Assembly: GCF_036850765.1 (NCBI RefSeq)
Contig: NC_089493.1
Coordinates: 264,666,534-264,730,533 of the forward strand
Direction of reading: 5' to 3'
Length of the DNA stretch: 64,000 nt
Origin: Saccopteryx bilineata
Taxonomy: Eukaryota; Chordata; Mammalia; Chiroptera; Emballonuridae
Of the stretch, positions 44,890 through 56,899 are shown one piece after another. Numbering within the stretch: the first letter of the stretch is position 1; every line of letters starts with the position of its first letter. Under the pieces are notes generated by a model. It ran no database searches and was not told where the DNA came from. It was given only the letters and a program-made list of their open reading frames with translations. The position numbers were made by a program, and so were the translations under genes.

Positions 44890-47330
44890 TCAGAATATTG
44901 TAAAAGAAAGAACAACACTTTCTAACTTACGAGGCTAATATAACCTTGATGTCAAAACCAGACAAGAACAGTATAAGAAAGGAATATTGAAGTAGACAAA
45001 TTTATGAATAGATATGCAGAAGTCCTTTAAAAGATATGAGTAAATTGAATCCATCAAGTTCTGTGTATCCCAAGAGTGCTATTTGGTTTAATAGAAAAAT
45101 GCATTAATGCAAATTATTAATTATAATTTTACAATTATAAATTTACTAATTATTTATATTAATTAAATTATTGATTATAAGTATAATTTATAAGTTCATT
45201 AGCAGATTAAAGAGGAAAATATTATCTCAATAATTACAGGAAAAGAATTTGGTAAAATTTAACATTCGTTCATGATAAAAACTACTACCAGCAAACTAGC
45301 ATTAAAGGGGAAACTCTTTAACCAAGTAAAGGTATTTATCAAAAACCTATATCAGTCATCATACTCAATGATGTTGAAAATGTTCCCTTTAAAGTCAGGA
45401 ACAAGTTAAAAATGCCTATAATTCTACTTTATTTAACATTGTACTCGAAGTCTTAGCATGGGAGACAAGAAAAAGAAATTAAGTATAAGTATTGTCACAG
45501 AAGAAATAAAACTCATTTTTCAAGTGAGCTTCAATTATTTAACAAGGTTGCAAGATACAAAATCAATATACAAAAGTAAATACATACTTCTACATCAACA
45601 GCAAACGGAGAAAGGATACCACTGGCCAGAGCAACAAAAAATAAAGGCTACCTAGATAAAAATATAGTAAGGCATAGAAGCTCTTTCTGAAGAAAAGAAT
45701 AACATTTATATTAAAGGATATTAAAGATTTAAATGGAGAGAGATGAGGTATTCAATGGTAGAAATTCCCACTATTATTAAAGATATCAGTTTCCGCCAAA
45801 TTGATTATGTTGTGAGTCATTGTAGTTCTAATCAAAATTCCAAAAGGATTTTTTTATGATACTTACAAAGCTGATTTCAAAATTTATAGGAAGCTGGTAA
45901 TTGTGAAGATAATAAGAACACGATGGAGGATTTGACCTATCAGATAATCAACCATAGTAATTGGCACAGGGATAGACAAATACACCCATGGAACACAAAG
46001 CGGTCAGAACTGACCTGTGCATACACGGAAGTGAAACGCATCACAAAGAGCCTTACAGATCAGTGAGGAAAGGGTGGACATTCAATAAACAGTCCTGTGG
46101 CAATTGGCTATCCTTATGAAATTAAATGAAATTAGATCCCTATCTCGAGCCATATGCAAACACAAATTACAGGAAGAGACTTAAGACAAAACTTTAAACT
46201 TTTTTGAAGAAAATGCAGAATATGATGACTGGGTAAGATGACTTAAACAGAAAACCATAAAGGAAGAAATTGTTATATTCAACTACATTAACATTTAAAA
46301 GTAAAAGCTATTTTTTTTCCCCATGGAAAGATGTATGAGAGAAATGAAAAGATAATCCCAGGGTACTGCTAGCTCAGCTTTACCTTTGTGTGAACTAGTA
46401 AAAGGCTCTACCTTTCTCAAGACATTGTACACATCTGTTGGAAACCTGTCATAATGAAGATTCCAACCTCTTTGAATCTTTTTCAAATGCCTCTGATGTG
46501 AATGGGCGCCCTAGGGTTATACCATGCACAGATCATATGTTGGGTACTGTTGGCCACAAGTCACAAACCAGACAGTTGCCACACACATAATTGACAAAGG
46601 GTGCCACACACATAATTCAGAAAATATAAAAAACATTTACCTAGTAATAAGAAAAAGACGAACATCTCAATAGCAATATGGGCCAAAGCCGTGAATGGCT
46701 TTCTCTTAAGAGAAAATCAGAATGGTCAACAAATATATATATGAAAAGTTACTCAACCTTGTAATCAGGGAAACACAGAATAAAACAATTTAAGAGCAAT
46801 TTACTTATGTCTGCCAGGTTGGCCAAAATTCAAAAGTCGAGATAGGAGTGTAAATGCATGTAACCTTTTTGAAAACCTGTCTGGCATCAGATACTAAAGC
46901 TAACGAACATACATCACAACAGCAGTTTCGCTCCTGAGTATATTCCCTAAATAGACTTAGACGTGGGCCCCAGGAAGCATGTTCAGGAATGTTTGAAAGT
47001 AGTAAACAAGGAGAAACAACCCATTTCCATCAGCTGTAGAAAAAATAAGTAACCATGGAATACAACACAGCAGGGAAAGTGAATGAAATGCAAAACTGCA
47101 ATAGCAAGTTGATAATGTTTAGGGAAACATGTAGGTTTTTATTATATAATAGAACCACAAGGAAAAGGTTAAACAGGAAATTAAGAGTAGAGGTTATCAT
47201 AGATTAGACACAAAGGAGGTTTCTAGTGTGTAGGAATGCCCCTACTCACAGGTGCTTCTTTTGTTATTTTAAGTATAAACTGTTTTCAAAAAGAAATAAT
47301 TGTGCTTACAAAGCAATAGCCATATAATTC
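44890..47330 (+). mobile_element. Ancient L1 ORF2 relic, broken
   Basis: Phrases such as ATGTCAAAACCAGACAAGAA, CAAGATACAAAATCAATATA and AGTATATTCCCTAAATAGA follow the order of an L1 ORF2 and 3' region, full of stops and shifts. About 190 bp at 46310-46500, beginning with a T run, does not fit L1 and may be an insertion. Confidence 0.8.
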
Positions 47331-47619
47331 TATTTTTGTATGTCAGAAGCTGAATATTATCTTCTCCTCCCTTTGCTTTGCATTTCATCTGTGATAAATT
47401 TTAATCTCCAGGCAAATGGATACTTCCACTGACGTTATGCACTTGGGCAGGCTGAGGGGGATAGCACATTTGTAATAATGTTCAAAATGGCATTTGTGAG
47501 ACACTTAGCAGGTTTCAGCGCTGTGCTGCATATGCTCACCCAGTCTTCACAGTACTGGCAAGTAGCGGCTGCATCTACCTTCCTGTCACCAGATCTCTGG
47601 AGCTGTATCTGTCTTCTCC

Positions 47620-48934
47620 GTTGACTTCCACTGTTGGAGAAAGCGCCCTGTCCTCAAACCCAGGCCCTTCCACATGGGCGCGGGAGCTTTCTCAGAAACC
47701 ATAGTTCTGCAGCTATCCCCACTCCAGTATCTTCAGTCTCTGCTAGTTACTGGATTCTTCTCATCAGCATTTCTACAAGCACTGGTCTGTTCCATCTTGA
47801 GACAGAGACAGACAGAGAGAGATGCCAAACCTCCTTTGTCCCCCAGCCCACTTGTCCAAGCTTCTCCAAAGAGTCATCACCATCCTGTGTGTGTTCCCAT
47901 TATTCTTCAAACCATGCCAGTCTGATATCCGCCACACTCTCCCTCGACCCTGTTAGTCTCCTTCCCTTTCACAGCGACATTCGGCACACCTGGCCACCCC
48001 TCTCTCCTAATAGGTTCTCTCTCTTGACAGCCCATGACATTTGCCCTCTGGGTTCTTCGTTCTGGGCTCTCTCTGGCTATTGATTTTTAGTCTTCTTGGG
48101 CAGTTCCTTATTTTCCTTCAGACTGCTGAATCATGGCATTCTTTGCTCTATACTTTCTCAGTATCTATATGCTGAAAACTCAGATTTCTCTCTCTATCTT
48201 GGTCTTCTCTGTTCAGAGTTCCAGGCTAATGTAAGACTGCCTGTTGATCACCTTTTAGGTATTCCACAGGAAATAATGCATACATAACCCACAAACCACC
48301 TCCCCTTCTCCGACTTTCACACTTGCTGAAATGTGCTTCTCCTCCATTCTTTCCCTTCTTAGGACTAACTCCCTAGTCCACCTCATTGCCTCAGCTAGAA
48401 ATCTAGCTAGTCCTTCTTTCCCCATATGTCCCTATCTCCTCCATCCTTCCTCTGAAGTTACTCAGATCTGCCTGATTCTTCCCATCCCAACACCCACGCT
48501 TGTCCACAGCCACTGTGTGTCCCCAAGAACATCGCAATGGTTCCCTAACTGACCTCTGTTCCAGCCCTTACCCATCCCACCCCTACCTTTCCTCCATGCC
48601 TCAGCCGGGATGCGGTCACTTACTTGATTATAGCCTTTCAGTGGCTTCCCAGTGCTTTAGAGGTGAACACAGAACCCTGACCTTAGCCAGAATCCTGACC
48701 TTAGCCTTCAGAGTGCATGGACTGGTCATGGCCTGCTTCCCTCTACTCCACCCTTTCCCCCAACCCCCTGCCTGACCCTTATCATCCTTTCATTCTTACC
48801 TCAGATGTCATGCCCTCAAAGAGGTCTCTGACTCTCAGTCCATACCAGGGCCCTCTTACTGTTTCTCTCAGCACCTTGTCCTTTTGTTCAGAGTGCTTTT
48901 CTCATTGTGTTTGTGAGTTTATGTCTACCACTCT
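47620..48934 (+). repeat. Long CT-rich LINE relic (L2 3' part at the right)
   Basis: The right half (about 48560-48930) has CAGTGGCTTCCCAGTGCTTT, CAAAGAGGTCTCTGACTCTC and CACCTTGTCCTTTTGTTCAG in L2 order. The left half is CT-rich and similar in style, but I cannot name it with confidence. The several overlapping frames lack any domain. Confidence 0.5.
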
Positions 48935-48947
48935 CTCTAGATTTTCT

Positions 48948-49195
48948 TTTTCTTCTTCTTCTCCCCCCCCCCCCCGGGAAAGTGGGAGAGAGAGGAAGGG
49001 AAAAAGAGAAAGAAAATCATCAGCTTGTTGCTCCACTTAATTGTGCATTGATTGCTTCTCATATGGGCACTGACCAGGAATCAAACCAGCAACCCTGGGC
49101 TCAAGCTGGTGACCCCAGGATTGAGCTGGTAACCTCAGGTTTTGAATCAGCAACCTTGGTGTTCTAGGTTGCTCCTGTATCCACCATTGGTCAGG
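48948..49195 (-). mobile_element. Bat tRNA-derived SINE, antisense
   Basis: The antisense copy has a CT-rich tail complement, a run of C at about 48963-48975, and the head complement ending ACCATTGGTCAGG. A perfect 13-bp duplication CTCTAGATTTTCT is at 48935-48947 and 49196-49208. Confidence 0.9.
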
Positions 49196-49294
49196 CTCTA
49201 GATTTTCTACGTCTGTTTTGGCCTCCTCTGTATACCTAGTACCTGGCCCTAGTGAATAGGCAGTAGGTGTCCACTGGGGCGGGTGGGGGAAACA

Positions 49295-49395
49295 GCAGCC
49301 CATTTTACAGATGAAGAAACTAAACCCAGAGAGGGTAAGTACACTACCTAAAGTCACACAGGTGATAGCGGCAGACCTGAGCTCTCTGGCACCAT
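49295..49395 (-). repeat. MIR fragment, antisense
   Basis: CCATTTTACAGATGAAGAAA followed by GAGAGGGTAAGT and AGTCACACAGGTGATAGC is antisense MIR core. Confidence 0.7.
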
Positions 49396-49914
49396 GGGCA
49401 TATTCTTTAATGTTGTGCAGTCTGACAGTGCATGGGAAGTGGGGAGGACCCCTTCCGCTGCTCTATCATCTCCATCAACCTCCCCAGTCTTGGATAAGGA
49501 CCATTGGTGTTCATTTTGTATAAAGTGCTGGGTAAATGCAGCTTCAGCTTTCCCTCCCCTCCTACCCAGCCCTTCCTATATCAGATCTGGCTTTCGACAC
49601 CTTGTCTCTCATAACTGTCCATAATATGTGCATACCTTTTGCCACGACCATATCTGCACCCCTCAGAGGAGTAGGGCCCAGGTTAACTGCAGACTGTGAC
49701 TTCATCCCACTGTCATCTGCTGACATGGCCCACGTGAGGGGCCCAGGACTTATTTTCATCTTCCCTTTGTACTGGAGGTCCCCTGTAGGTATAACATACC
49801 AGCAATATTCAGAGCCGCCGTCAGGCCGTGTGAAGGCCCACATTGCCTCTGATGCTGAGTTTTACTCTCTGATATTCATTCTTTTTTTTCTTTTTTTTTT
49901 AATTCTGTAAAACC

Positions 49915-50180
49915 TTGAGAGCCAGCAATGTGTATATCTCTGGGCCAAATAGGAGCTAAGGATGTAGCCATGGATACAGACGACAAGGCCTCTACTGTCA
50001 TGAAGCCTGTGTTCTAGTGAAGAGAAAGAGATAATAAGCACAGGAGTAATGTCAGGTGGTGATAGTGCTGTAGGGAAATGGATGGGAAAGTGGGGAAGTC
50101 TGGGGAGCAGAGATGGTTGTCCTGGGAGGCCTCACCCAGGAGGTGACATTGGAGGGAAGACCTGCGTGATGAGGGCGAGC
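49915..50180 (-). repeat. L2 3' fragment, antisense
   Basis: GAGCCAGCAATGTGTATATC, GCTAAGGATGTAGCCATGGA, then CTGTTAAGCCTGTG-like text (CATGAAGCCTGTGTTCTAGT) resembles antisense L2. Confidence 0.5.
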
Positions 50181-51277
50181 CAAGCACAAAACTGGGGAGA
50201 GTGTCCGGCAAGTGCCAGGGTTCTGAGGAGGGACAGCGCTCAGGTGACCAGAAGCCAGAAAGAAGGCCAAGGGCTGGGGCTTCAGGAGTGAGGGAAGAAG
50301 GCAGGCCGGTGTGGCCAGCGAGGGCTGGGCAGGCAGGGCCTGGGGGGCCATGCTGGTAAGCTGCTTTCAAAAGCTGTGGTCCAAAGAAGCAGTTTGAGTG
50401 CAGTGGGAAGCAAAGGCCCTGTGCACACTTGATGGATTTTAATCAAATAATAGATAAAATGGATTAAACTGGGTAAATAATCCATGAATTAGTTGAAAGG
50501 GACTAAGAGTTTCAAGGATGTCCTGTGGCCCATATCTGCTGCGCTGTAACATATTTAAGTGTTCAGATCTAAAGGCCATGTCTAAATAAAGCCAGGGTGT
50601 CCGAGTGCTTTACTTCAAAGGACATTTCACAGGGAGTTAGAGGACCTGGGAGCCTGCCCAGGGACTGCCACTCACTCTTCTGTGACCTCAGGAAGCTCCC
50701 AGGCCTCTTTCTGCCTGACTTGACTCATCTGTACAGTGAGCGGGTGAGCACGGTGGTCAGGGGCCGAGTGGTGGGGGGCATAGTTCTGAAGTCTAGCACG
50801 AGCCAGTGGACTGATTAATACTTGGGTTGACTGTCATCAGCAGAGGGGACTCATCTAGCAATTGGAGCTATTCAAAAATGAAATAAACTGCCATCTAAGG
50901 TAGTGAGTTTCCATTACTGAAAGTATTTAAACAAGGGCCAGAGGACCGCCTGTCAGGGATATGGTCAGCTCTTACCCATTCTTTTTCAAGGCCCAACCCA
51001 AATGCCATACCCTCCAGGTCCTCCCCAGATACTCATCAGAAACAAACTCTTCTCATCTTTGGTAGGGTTCCGTTTGTATCTCTCTCTTGACTTTGAGCCT
51101 GAAGACATTCTGCCTTACAGTTTTTGGAATACAATTCAACTTGCCCCATGATAAGCCTTAAGCTTCTGAAAACTAGAGGGTCGTAACTGTGTGTGCACGT
51201 GCATGTACACATGTTTATGTCCCCATCATGTCTGTATGTAAGTGTTATGGGCAGGATGGTATTAGAGAAGACTGGAC
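50181..51277. other. Unique intron with a MIR fragment
   Basis: No gene; frames at 50014-50485 overlap on both strands without domains. Confidence 0.45.
50630..50800 (+). repeat. MIR fragment
   Basis: GGACCTGGGAGCCTGCCCAG, TTCTGTGACCTCAGGAAGCT and GACTCATCTGTACAGTGAG are in MIR order. Confidence 0.6.
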
Positions 51278-51453
51278 CAGATTGATGGTTCCTAAAGCTG
51301 GTACTCAGCTGGACCAATTCCAGAAAGTCAGCTCCCTGCGCTTACCTGCCTCCCCTAGAGGTTCTGATTTGTCAGGCCTGGGGTAGGACCTAAGAATCTA
51401 GTTTTATGAAGTCCACCCTGACTCTCATTTGTAACTGGTTGTAGGAACCACTG
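51278..51453. mobile_element. MER5A-like hAT relic
   Basis: A diverged left end (GATGGTTCCTAAAGCTGG), CCTAGAGGTTCTGATTTG in the middle, and GTAGGAACCACTG at the right follow the MER5A layout. Confidence 0.7.
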
Positions 51454-51489
51454 GGCTAGGTTCCCTCCAAGGGCAATTCCTCCTCCAGG

Positions 51490-51900
51490 TGAACTTCTGT
51501 GATTTAGTTTAAAATGTATTTCCAAGTTTCATATCCTTGGCTTCCTGCTCTCACCAGACTGGTCTATTTACTGTACCCTGAACATGCCTTGTGGTTTCCT
51601 GCCTCTGACCTTTTCCTAAAGTCATGGCCTCCATTACTATAACTTTTTGCTCTTCCTCACCTGTAAAAATCACTTCCATCCTTTAAGACCTAACTGAAAG
51701 TTCGCCTTCCTTGCTCCTTTTCCTTACCAACTCAGCCTGGTTTTAATTTTCTTTTGAGAGTCTGCGTTGTCTCTTAGGCCTTGTATCACTTCTCCCTTTC
51801 AAGCTGTTTAGTAAGACGTTTGCAGCTAAATTTCTCCCTTCCTCTCGCTTTCTCCTTCATTGGTAAGTACTCAGTGAGTACTTACCTTGCTGTGTGCGAG
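51490..51900 (+). repeat. L2 relic
   Basis: ACCATCCTTTAAGACCTAAC-like text (CATCCTTTAAGACCTAACTG), CTTGCTCCTTTTCCTTACC and AAGTACTCAGTGAGTACTTA follow L2 3' order. Confidence 0.5.
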
Positions 51901-52169
51901 GCTCTGCACAGGATTCCTAGTGACCCACAAGAAATATAAGGCTGGTTCCCCTCCCAGGGGTGTCAAAGGTATCTGCAAGTTTGGGACGCCGTGTCCCTCC
52001 CAGGTGAGGGCGGAGCGGGCCAGGCCCGAGGACAGTGATAGGCTCTGGCTGGAGGACCGAGGAGGCTCCATGAGAACCCCGGCATAACCTACTGTCCCGA
52101 CCCTGTTCCTGGCAGGACTTCCTTCCTTCTCGCCCAACACAGTCCTCTTCGGACTCTCGGGCCTTTTTA

Positions 52170-52960
52170 CTTGTGACAGTTGAGGTGATGGTGGTGGCAC
52201 TTGTGCTAGTTGTGGTGGTGATGGTGTGTTTTAATTATCTTCCAGTGAAATCTGAAGGCCTGGCATTACAGTGTCTATCTGAAGGCTTGCTCCATGATGG
52301 CTCAATTAGGAGAGCAGTAGGGCTGTGGTTCAATATTCAGGCCAGCTTCCTAATTGAAAACACATTTTCTTTTCCAAAGCTGCAGCTGGTTTGGTTCTGC
52401 TCATGCAGAAAAGGATATAACCTTGCATAACATAGGAAATGAACGGTTGAGAGAGAAGCCAAATTCAATTTCAGTCAGATATGTTGAGGCTAAGCCCATG
52501 ATCTATGGAAGCAGGGGAGCGAGCCGCGTGCATGTGGAAAGGGGCGCACTCAGCAGTCTATTAATCACGGCCGCCCGCCCGGCGCTGCCGCCACCGCCGG
52601 TGCCACCGCGCCAGCGCCGCTCCTCCGACGGGCTGGAGAGCAGCCAAGCACTCCAGAAGTTAACCTCTTAAAGACCCAGAGCTGCTTTCTGTTGAATAAA
52701 TGTAATTTTGTGGTCAGAAATAAATGCTTGTGATGTAGCAGGAGCTTTGAAAACAACAGAGAGCCAAAGCTATTACAAATTGCTCTGTGTTGTGGAAGTC
52801 AACAGCATACATCAAAATTCCAAGTGTACGGCAAATTGATTTCGGCCCAGAGCTCTGCAGCTATTCAATAAAAGTCCTATTAAGCCATTGTATGTAATGA
52901 ACAATCCAGAGCAAATCTAATATTTTCAGTAGATAATGATTTTTAACATCCTCTCAGTAA
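52170..52960. promoter_or_regulatory. Candidate conserved intronic enhancer block
   Basis: This block has no recognisable transposon. Its left part holds homeodomain-like cores (CAATTAGG near 52303, CTAATTGAAA near 52349). A GC-rich centre at about 52560-52640 has many CpGs. Its right part (52680-52960) is AT-rich with CTATTCAATAAAAG and GATAATGATTTTTAAC. Complex, repeat-free sequence of this kind, surrounded by transposon relics, is typical of conserved non-coding elements. Function is inference. A 105-residue open frame crosses it but has no known domain or splice context. Confidence 0.5.
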
Positions 52961-53554
52961 CCATCGCTAGAGTTCTTGGATGTTGACAGCGCATACCCAC
53001 GTGTGGTGGGCCCTCCTCAGCTTTCTGCGGGAAGGCCAGGTACCCCTGAGCACAGGCTCCCTAAGGGCTCAACAGCAGACTCTGCTCCTGAAGAAGGGCA
53101 GAGAGGGTTCCAGAGTCCCAAGGTCTGGTACACAGTCAGTGCCTGGGAAATGTTTGTTGAATTGAAATGAACGGAGTTGAAATGGAGAAAAGGGATCTCA
53201 AAGAGCTCTTTAATACATTAGTAAAATGACATGTTGACAGAGTTGACCTGAGGCTAAAAGACTAGAGGGTCACAAGTAAGGTATTCGAGGTCCCGCATGA
53301 CGAAGAAACTGATGCCAGTGCCCAGAGAGAGCCCCAGGAATCGCCCATTGCTCCTTGACAGCTCAGGAAACAGGTTGTGTGTCAGGGAACCCACGCTGAT
53401 GAGCCACCAAAGTGATCTTGTGCCCAGCTGATTAGGAGCCACCTCAGCAGGGGCTACCATGCCCTCCTTGGTGCTGTGACCCTGGTCACACTGAATTATA
53501 CCCCACTCTTCATTGTCAGTCTGCCCTTCCAGACTGTAAACTTCTGGAGGACAA

Positions 53555-53700
53555 GATTTACTCATTCGCTCTTTCATTCAGTATTTACTGAACACCTACT
53601 GCATGCCAGGCTGGACCTGAACTAGACCCCGGCATGTGGTAGTGAGTAATGCAGATGCCGTTTTCATGGAGCTTGGCTGTAGAGCAGGATCTGTATTCCC
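53555..53700 (-). repeat. L2 3' fragment, antisense
   Basis: CTTTCATTCAGTATTTACTG, AACACCTACTGCATGCCAGG and TTTTCATGGAGCTTGGC are L2 3' landmarks on the complement. Confidence 0.65.
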
Positions 53701-53909
53701 ATGTGGCACAAAGCTGGCCTCTGATAAAGGATGTATGGATCAATGGATTGGATGGGCAGGTGGGGGATAGATGAGAATGGACAGAAGGAAAGTTAACACC
53801 CCCAGTGTAGAAATCAAAAACATTCTCTATCAATAAAAAAGGCTCTGTTCTGGCTATGTGCACTCCTAGCCCCATTAAGGGAATCATGTGATACCAGAGG
53901 CAGTTGTGG

Positions 53910-54115
53910 TAATAAGGTAAGAGCACTGGACCTAGACTTAGTAGGCCCAAGTTTGAGGCCTGACTTGCCTCAAATCAGTGACCTTGACCTTCACCAAATC
54001 AACCAACCTTTCAGTGCCTCTGTTTCCTCACTTGATAAATGTGACAGTTTGGGTGAATAGATTTGAATGAGGATTAGAAGTAGCATTTGTAGGAATAGAC
54101 TGACTCTAATAGGTG
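53910..54115 (+). repeat. MIR element
   Basis: AGGTAAGAGCACTGGACCTA, CCTCTGTTTCCTCACTTGAT and GAATGAGGATTAGAAGTAGC follow MIR order. Confidence 0.7.
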
Positions 54116-54973
54116 GCTTTTTCCTGTACTAAAATTATTCAGCTGTAATGTTCAGTCATATAGTATTTACTTGAATACTGTGGAATTTAAATTACTAGAG
54201 TATTTTATTTTCTGCAAATCTCTCTTCCCTTGGAAAAACTCAATCTGGATGTTAATTAGGTTTTACTAATGTTCCATCAATTTAATGCAGTAATTCCTTA
54301 AATGAAACTGACACCAAGGACCAGATGGTCAAAAGGAGGATTGTGAACGTCTGTGCATGGCTCTGGGGAGGGAGCACAGAGACGGTCATCAGCTGCACAG
54401 GCCACGTTCCACTCTCCCCGACCTGTTTCAGACTGCACCCCTGCTCTCTCTGCTAATAATTATTTGCACAGCATTCTACATTTACAAATCACCACGTCTA
54501 TGATTTTATGCAGCCCTCTCCACCACCCTGTGCTGGAGACATTATCATCAACCAGAATGACTGGGTGGGAGAGCAGTCATGAGTGTGAAGAACAGAGTGG
54601 GTGGCTGGAGGTGAGGTCTGTGGCTCCCAGTTCCAGGCTCTTGGCTCCCTCAAGCCTCATTATAGCCACCCTCTTGTCTTGTCACTACATACTCGTCACC
54701 TCCAGGAAGTGTTCCCAGACTGAAGGAGCCCATGCCCCAGTAACTTTCAGTCTCATACACTGGTTAGCCACCTGCACAGACAAGCCACAGGACAGCCCTT
54801 AAGATCCAGATTGGACTGAGCAAGGCCCTGAGTTGGAGCCTAGATGTTTGGACTTCATCGAATACTATTCCTCTCACCTCTGTGGAAGGGGACATGACCA
54901 CTGTTCATTTAAAAACAAAAATTCAGGCTTGGTGTCAGTTTCATCCCTGCCCCTTTAAGTGCAGCTTTTAAAG

Positions 54974-55055
54974 CAGGGGTCTCAAACTCGGGCCCTTTTG
55001 ATTAGTCTGCGGGCCGCACAAAATTGGTGGGCGGGCCGCGAGTTTGAGACCTCTG
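54974..55055. mobile_element. 82-bp hAT miniature inverted-repeat element
   Basis: The termini CAGGGGTCTCAAACTCG and CGAGTTTGAGACCTCTG are near-perfect inverted repeats around a short GC-rich centre with GGGCCGC motifs. The flanks TTTTAAAG and TTTTAGAG are an 8-bp duplication with one mismatch, pointing to the hAT superfamily. It resembles, but is distinct from, the 331-bp family. Confidence 0.85.
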
Positions 55056-55299
55056 TTTTAGAGCCTTCTAAGTGCCAGCCAGAAGGAACAGACTTCGCCC
55101 TCTTGCTCTGCTCATGCTTGGAGCTGCTTCTCGGCCTCTTCCTGGCCCCCTCTCCCAGGCCACCAGTGAGGACTGGGGGTGAATCCAAGCCCTCTGGTAG
55201 GAACTGGAGACAAGCAGGAGAGCAGGTTCCTCTGCGAATGCAGCCCGGGGGGGAGGTGGGGGGGTGTATGTGTGTGTGAAGGAGAATATCTGTTTAGCT

Positions 55300-55500
55300 C
55301 CACCTGTGCGCCAGAGCTTCACGTGTGTTACCTCGTGTAGTCTGCACAGCCGCTCCACCCCGAGAGCTTCCATGATCACTGCTGTAGAAAGGATGAAACG
55401 GACCCAGAGAAATCAGTAACTTGCTTGAAGCCACATAGCTCATCAGCCTTAGACTGAGGCTTGAATTCCAATGTCTGGCTCTAAAGCCTGAAAGCTTGAG
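55300..55500 (-). repeat. MIR element, antisense
   Basis: AGAAAGGATGAAACGGACCC, AGTAACTTGCTTGAAGCCAC and GAGGCTTGAATTCCAATGTC are antisense MIR landmarks. Confidence 0.65.
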
Positions 55501-56068
55501 TAGTGTCTTAAAACTGCTTCAGAAGTAGAAGGGGGCGGGGGAGATTATACTTTCTTCTCCAGCATAACAAGAAGAGAGAAATTTACCAGATAACCGTGGG
55601 AGCAGAAAAGGAAAAAGACCTGTTTCTAGAGCTGGTAGGGGAAGAAGCCTGGGGACCTACCTGAGACAGAGCTGTGCTCCTCAGTGAGCCCCTCCAGCTC
55701 CTGGTTCGGATTCCACCCTGTCCTAAGAGCCCTGTCCTCCAAGCCCCATTCATCCTCAAACCATTGCTATTTGGGGGCTTTGGAGAGCAAATGTAACCCA
55801 GCATCCTTCCCGGCACACTGAACATATTCTGTTGAAAAGCAGCAGACCAGAGCTGCATGCAGCCCTCGGAGCACAGTAACATCTGTGGTGGGCACTCAGG
55901 GACGCTGGCCCAGCACCTTGAGGGGTGGGGGAGCAGACTCCGGGCACTGGGCACAGTCACTGCTTCCTCCGTTGCTCTCTTTCCTGGCTTCCCTTCAGTG
56001 TTCCCGCCTGCCCCTCAGGTGGCTTCTTCCTGGGGAAGCAGCTCAGAGTATAACAGAAAACCACACAG

Positions 56069-56378
56069 CCCTGGCTGAGGAAGCTCATTTGGTTCGAGTG
56101 TCATCCTGATATATGATTGTCAGGACACATAAAAGAATCAACCAATGAATGCATAAATAAGTAGAACAACAAATTAATGTTTCCCTCTCTCTCTCCCTCT
56201 CTCCTTTTCCTTTTCTCTCCCTCTCTCCCTCTCTCCTCTCTCTCTCTCCCTCTTCTCCCCCCCTCTCCCCTCTTCCTCTCTCTTCCTCTCACTCTCACTC
56301 TCTCTCCCTCTCTCCTTTTCTTTTTCTCTCCCTCTCTCCCTCTCCCTCTCTCCCCCCCCCAAAAATCAATAAATAAAA
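56069..56378 (+). mobile_element. Bat tRNA-derived SINE (VES-like) with long CT-rich tract
   Basis: The head CCCTGGCTGAGGAAGCTCAT, the CATCCTGATAT segment and the AATCAACCAATGAATGCATA region are typical of a VES-like bat SINE. Part of the B-box region seems lost. A CT-rich tract of about 175 bp (56183-56357) precedes the AATAAATAAA tail. The duplication AGAAAACCA(C/A)ACAG at 56055-56068 and 56379-56392 has one mismatch. Confidence 0.88.
56183..56357 (+). repeat. CT-rich low-complexity tract
   Basis: About 175 bp of nearly pure pyrimidine inside the SINE at 56069. It gives long frames on both strands that are not coding. Confidence 0.9.
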
Positions 56379-56394
56379 AGAAAACCAAACAGAA

Positions 56395-56605
56395 GAATCA
56401 TAGGTTTTGAAACCAGACAGATCTAGATTTGAATTCTGATATCATCATTCTCTAGTATGACTTTGAATGAGTCATTTTGGCATTTCTGTGTCTCATCCTT
56501 GTAATAGAAAGTCTGCCCTGTAGAGACGAGACATTATGTGTATATATTGAAAGATCTCGCTATAGAGGAGTGCTGGATAAATGGCAGTTCTGGTTCAACC
56601 TCTTA
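56395..56605 (+). repeat. MIR element
   Basis: GGTTTTGAAACCAGACAGAT, GATTTGAATTCTGATATC, GACTTTGAATGAGTCATTTT and TGCTGGATAAATGGCAGTTC keep MIR order. It directly abuts the SINE at 56069-56378. Confidence 0.65.
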
Positions 56606-56899
56606 AATTTTAGTGCTCCCCTGGGAATTAGCCCTGACCTCTGAGGCTCGGACTGCACACCTCCATCCCTGGTCCCTGAGTAGCCTCATCAAGACCACTT
56701 GAAGGCTGATGGTTCCCAACCTTTGCCTCAGAACTGGGCCTTTCTTCCAACTTCAGGTGACCCTGGAGCTCCCCCTTTGGGCTTCTCACAAACTTAAAAC
56801 TTTCAACCTACCCTCAAACACACCCACCTCTGCATTCCTCATCTCAGAGGTGACCAGCCTCTGTCACTCTGGCCAGAACTCTGGAAGGACCTGTGTCTG

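Larger units (their letters stand above)
52961..56054. other. Unique intron with L2, MIR and the 82-bp hAT element
   Basis: Between the listed relics the sequence is mixed and unrecognised. Frames of 100-150 residues (53254-53950, 54353-54802, 55583-55960) have no domain. Confidence 0.45.
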
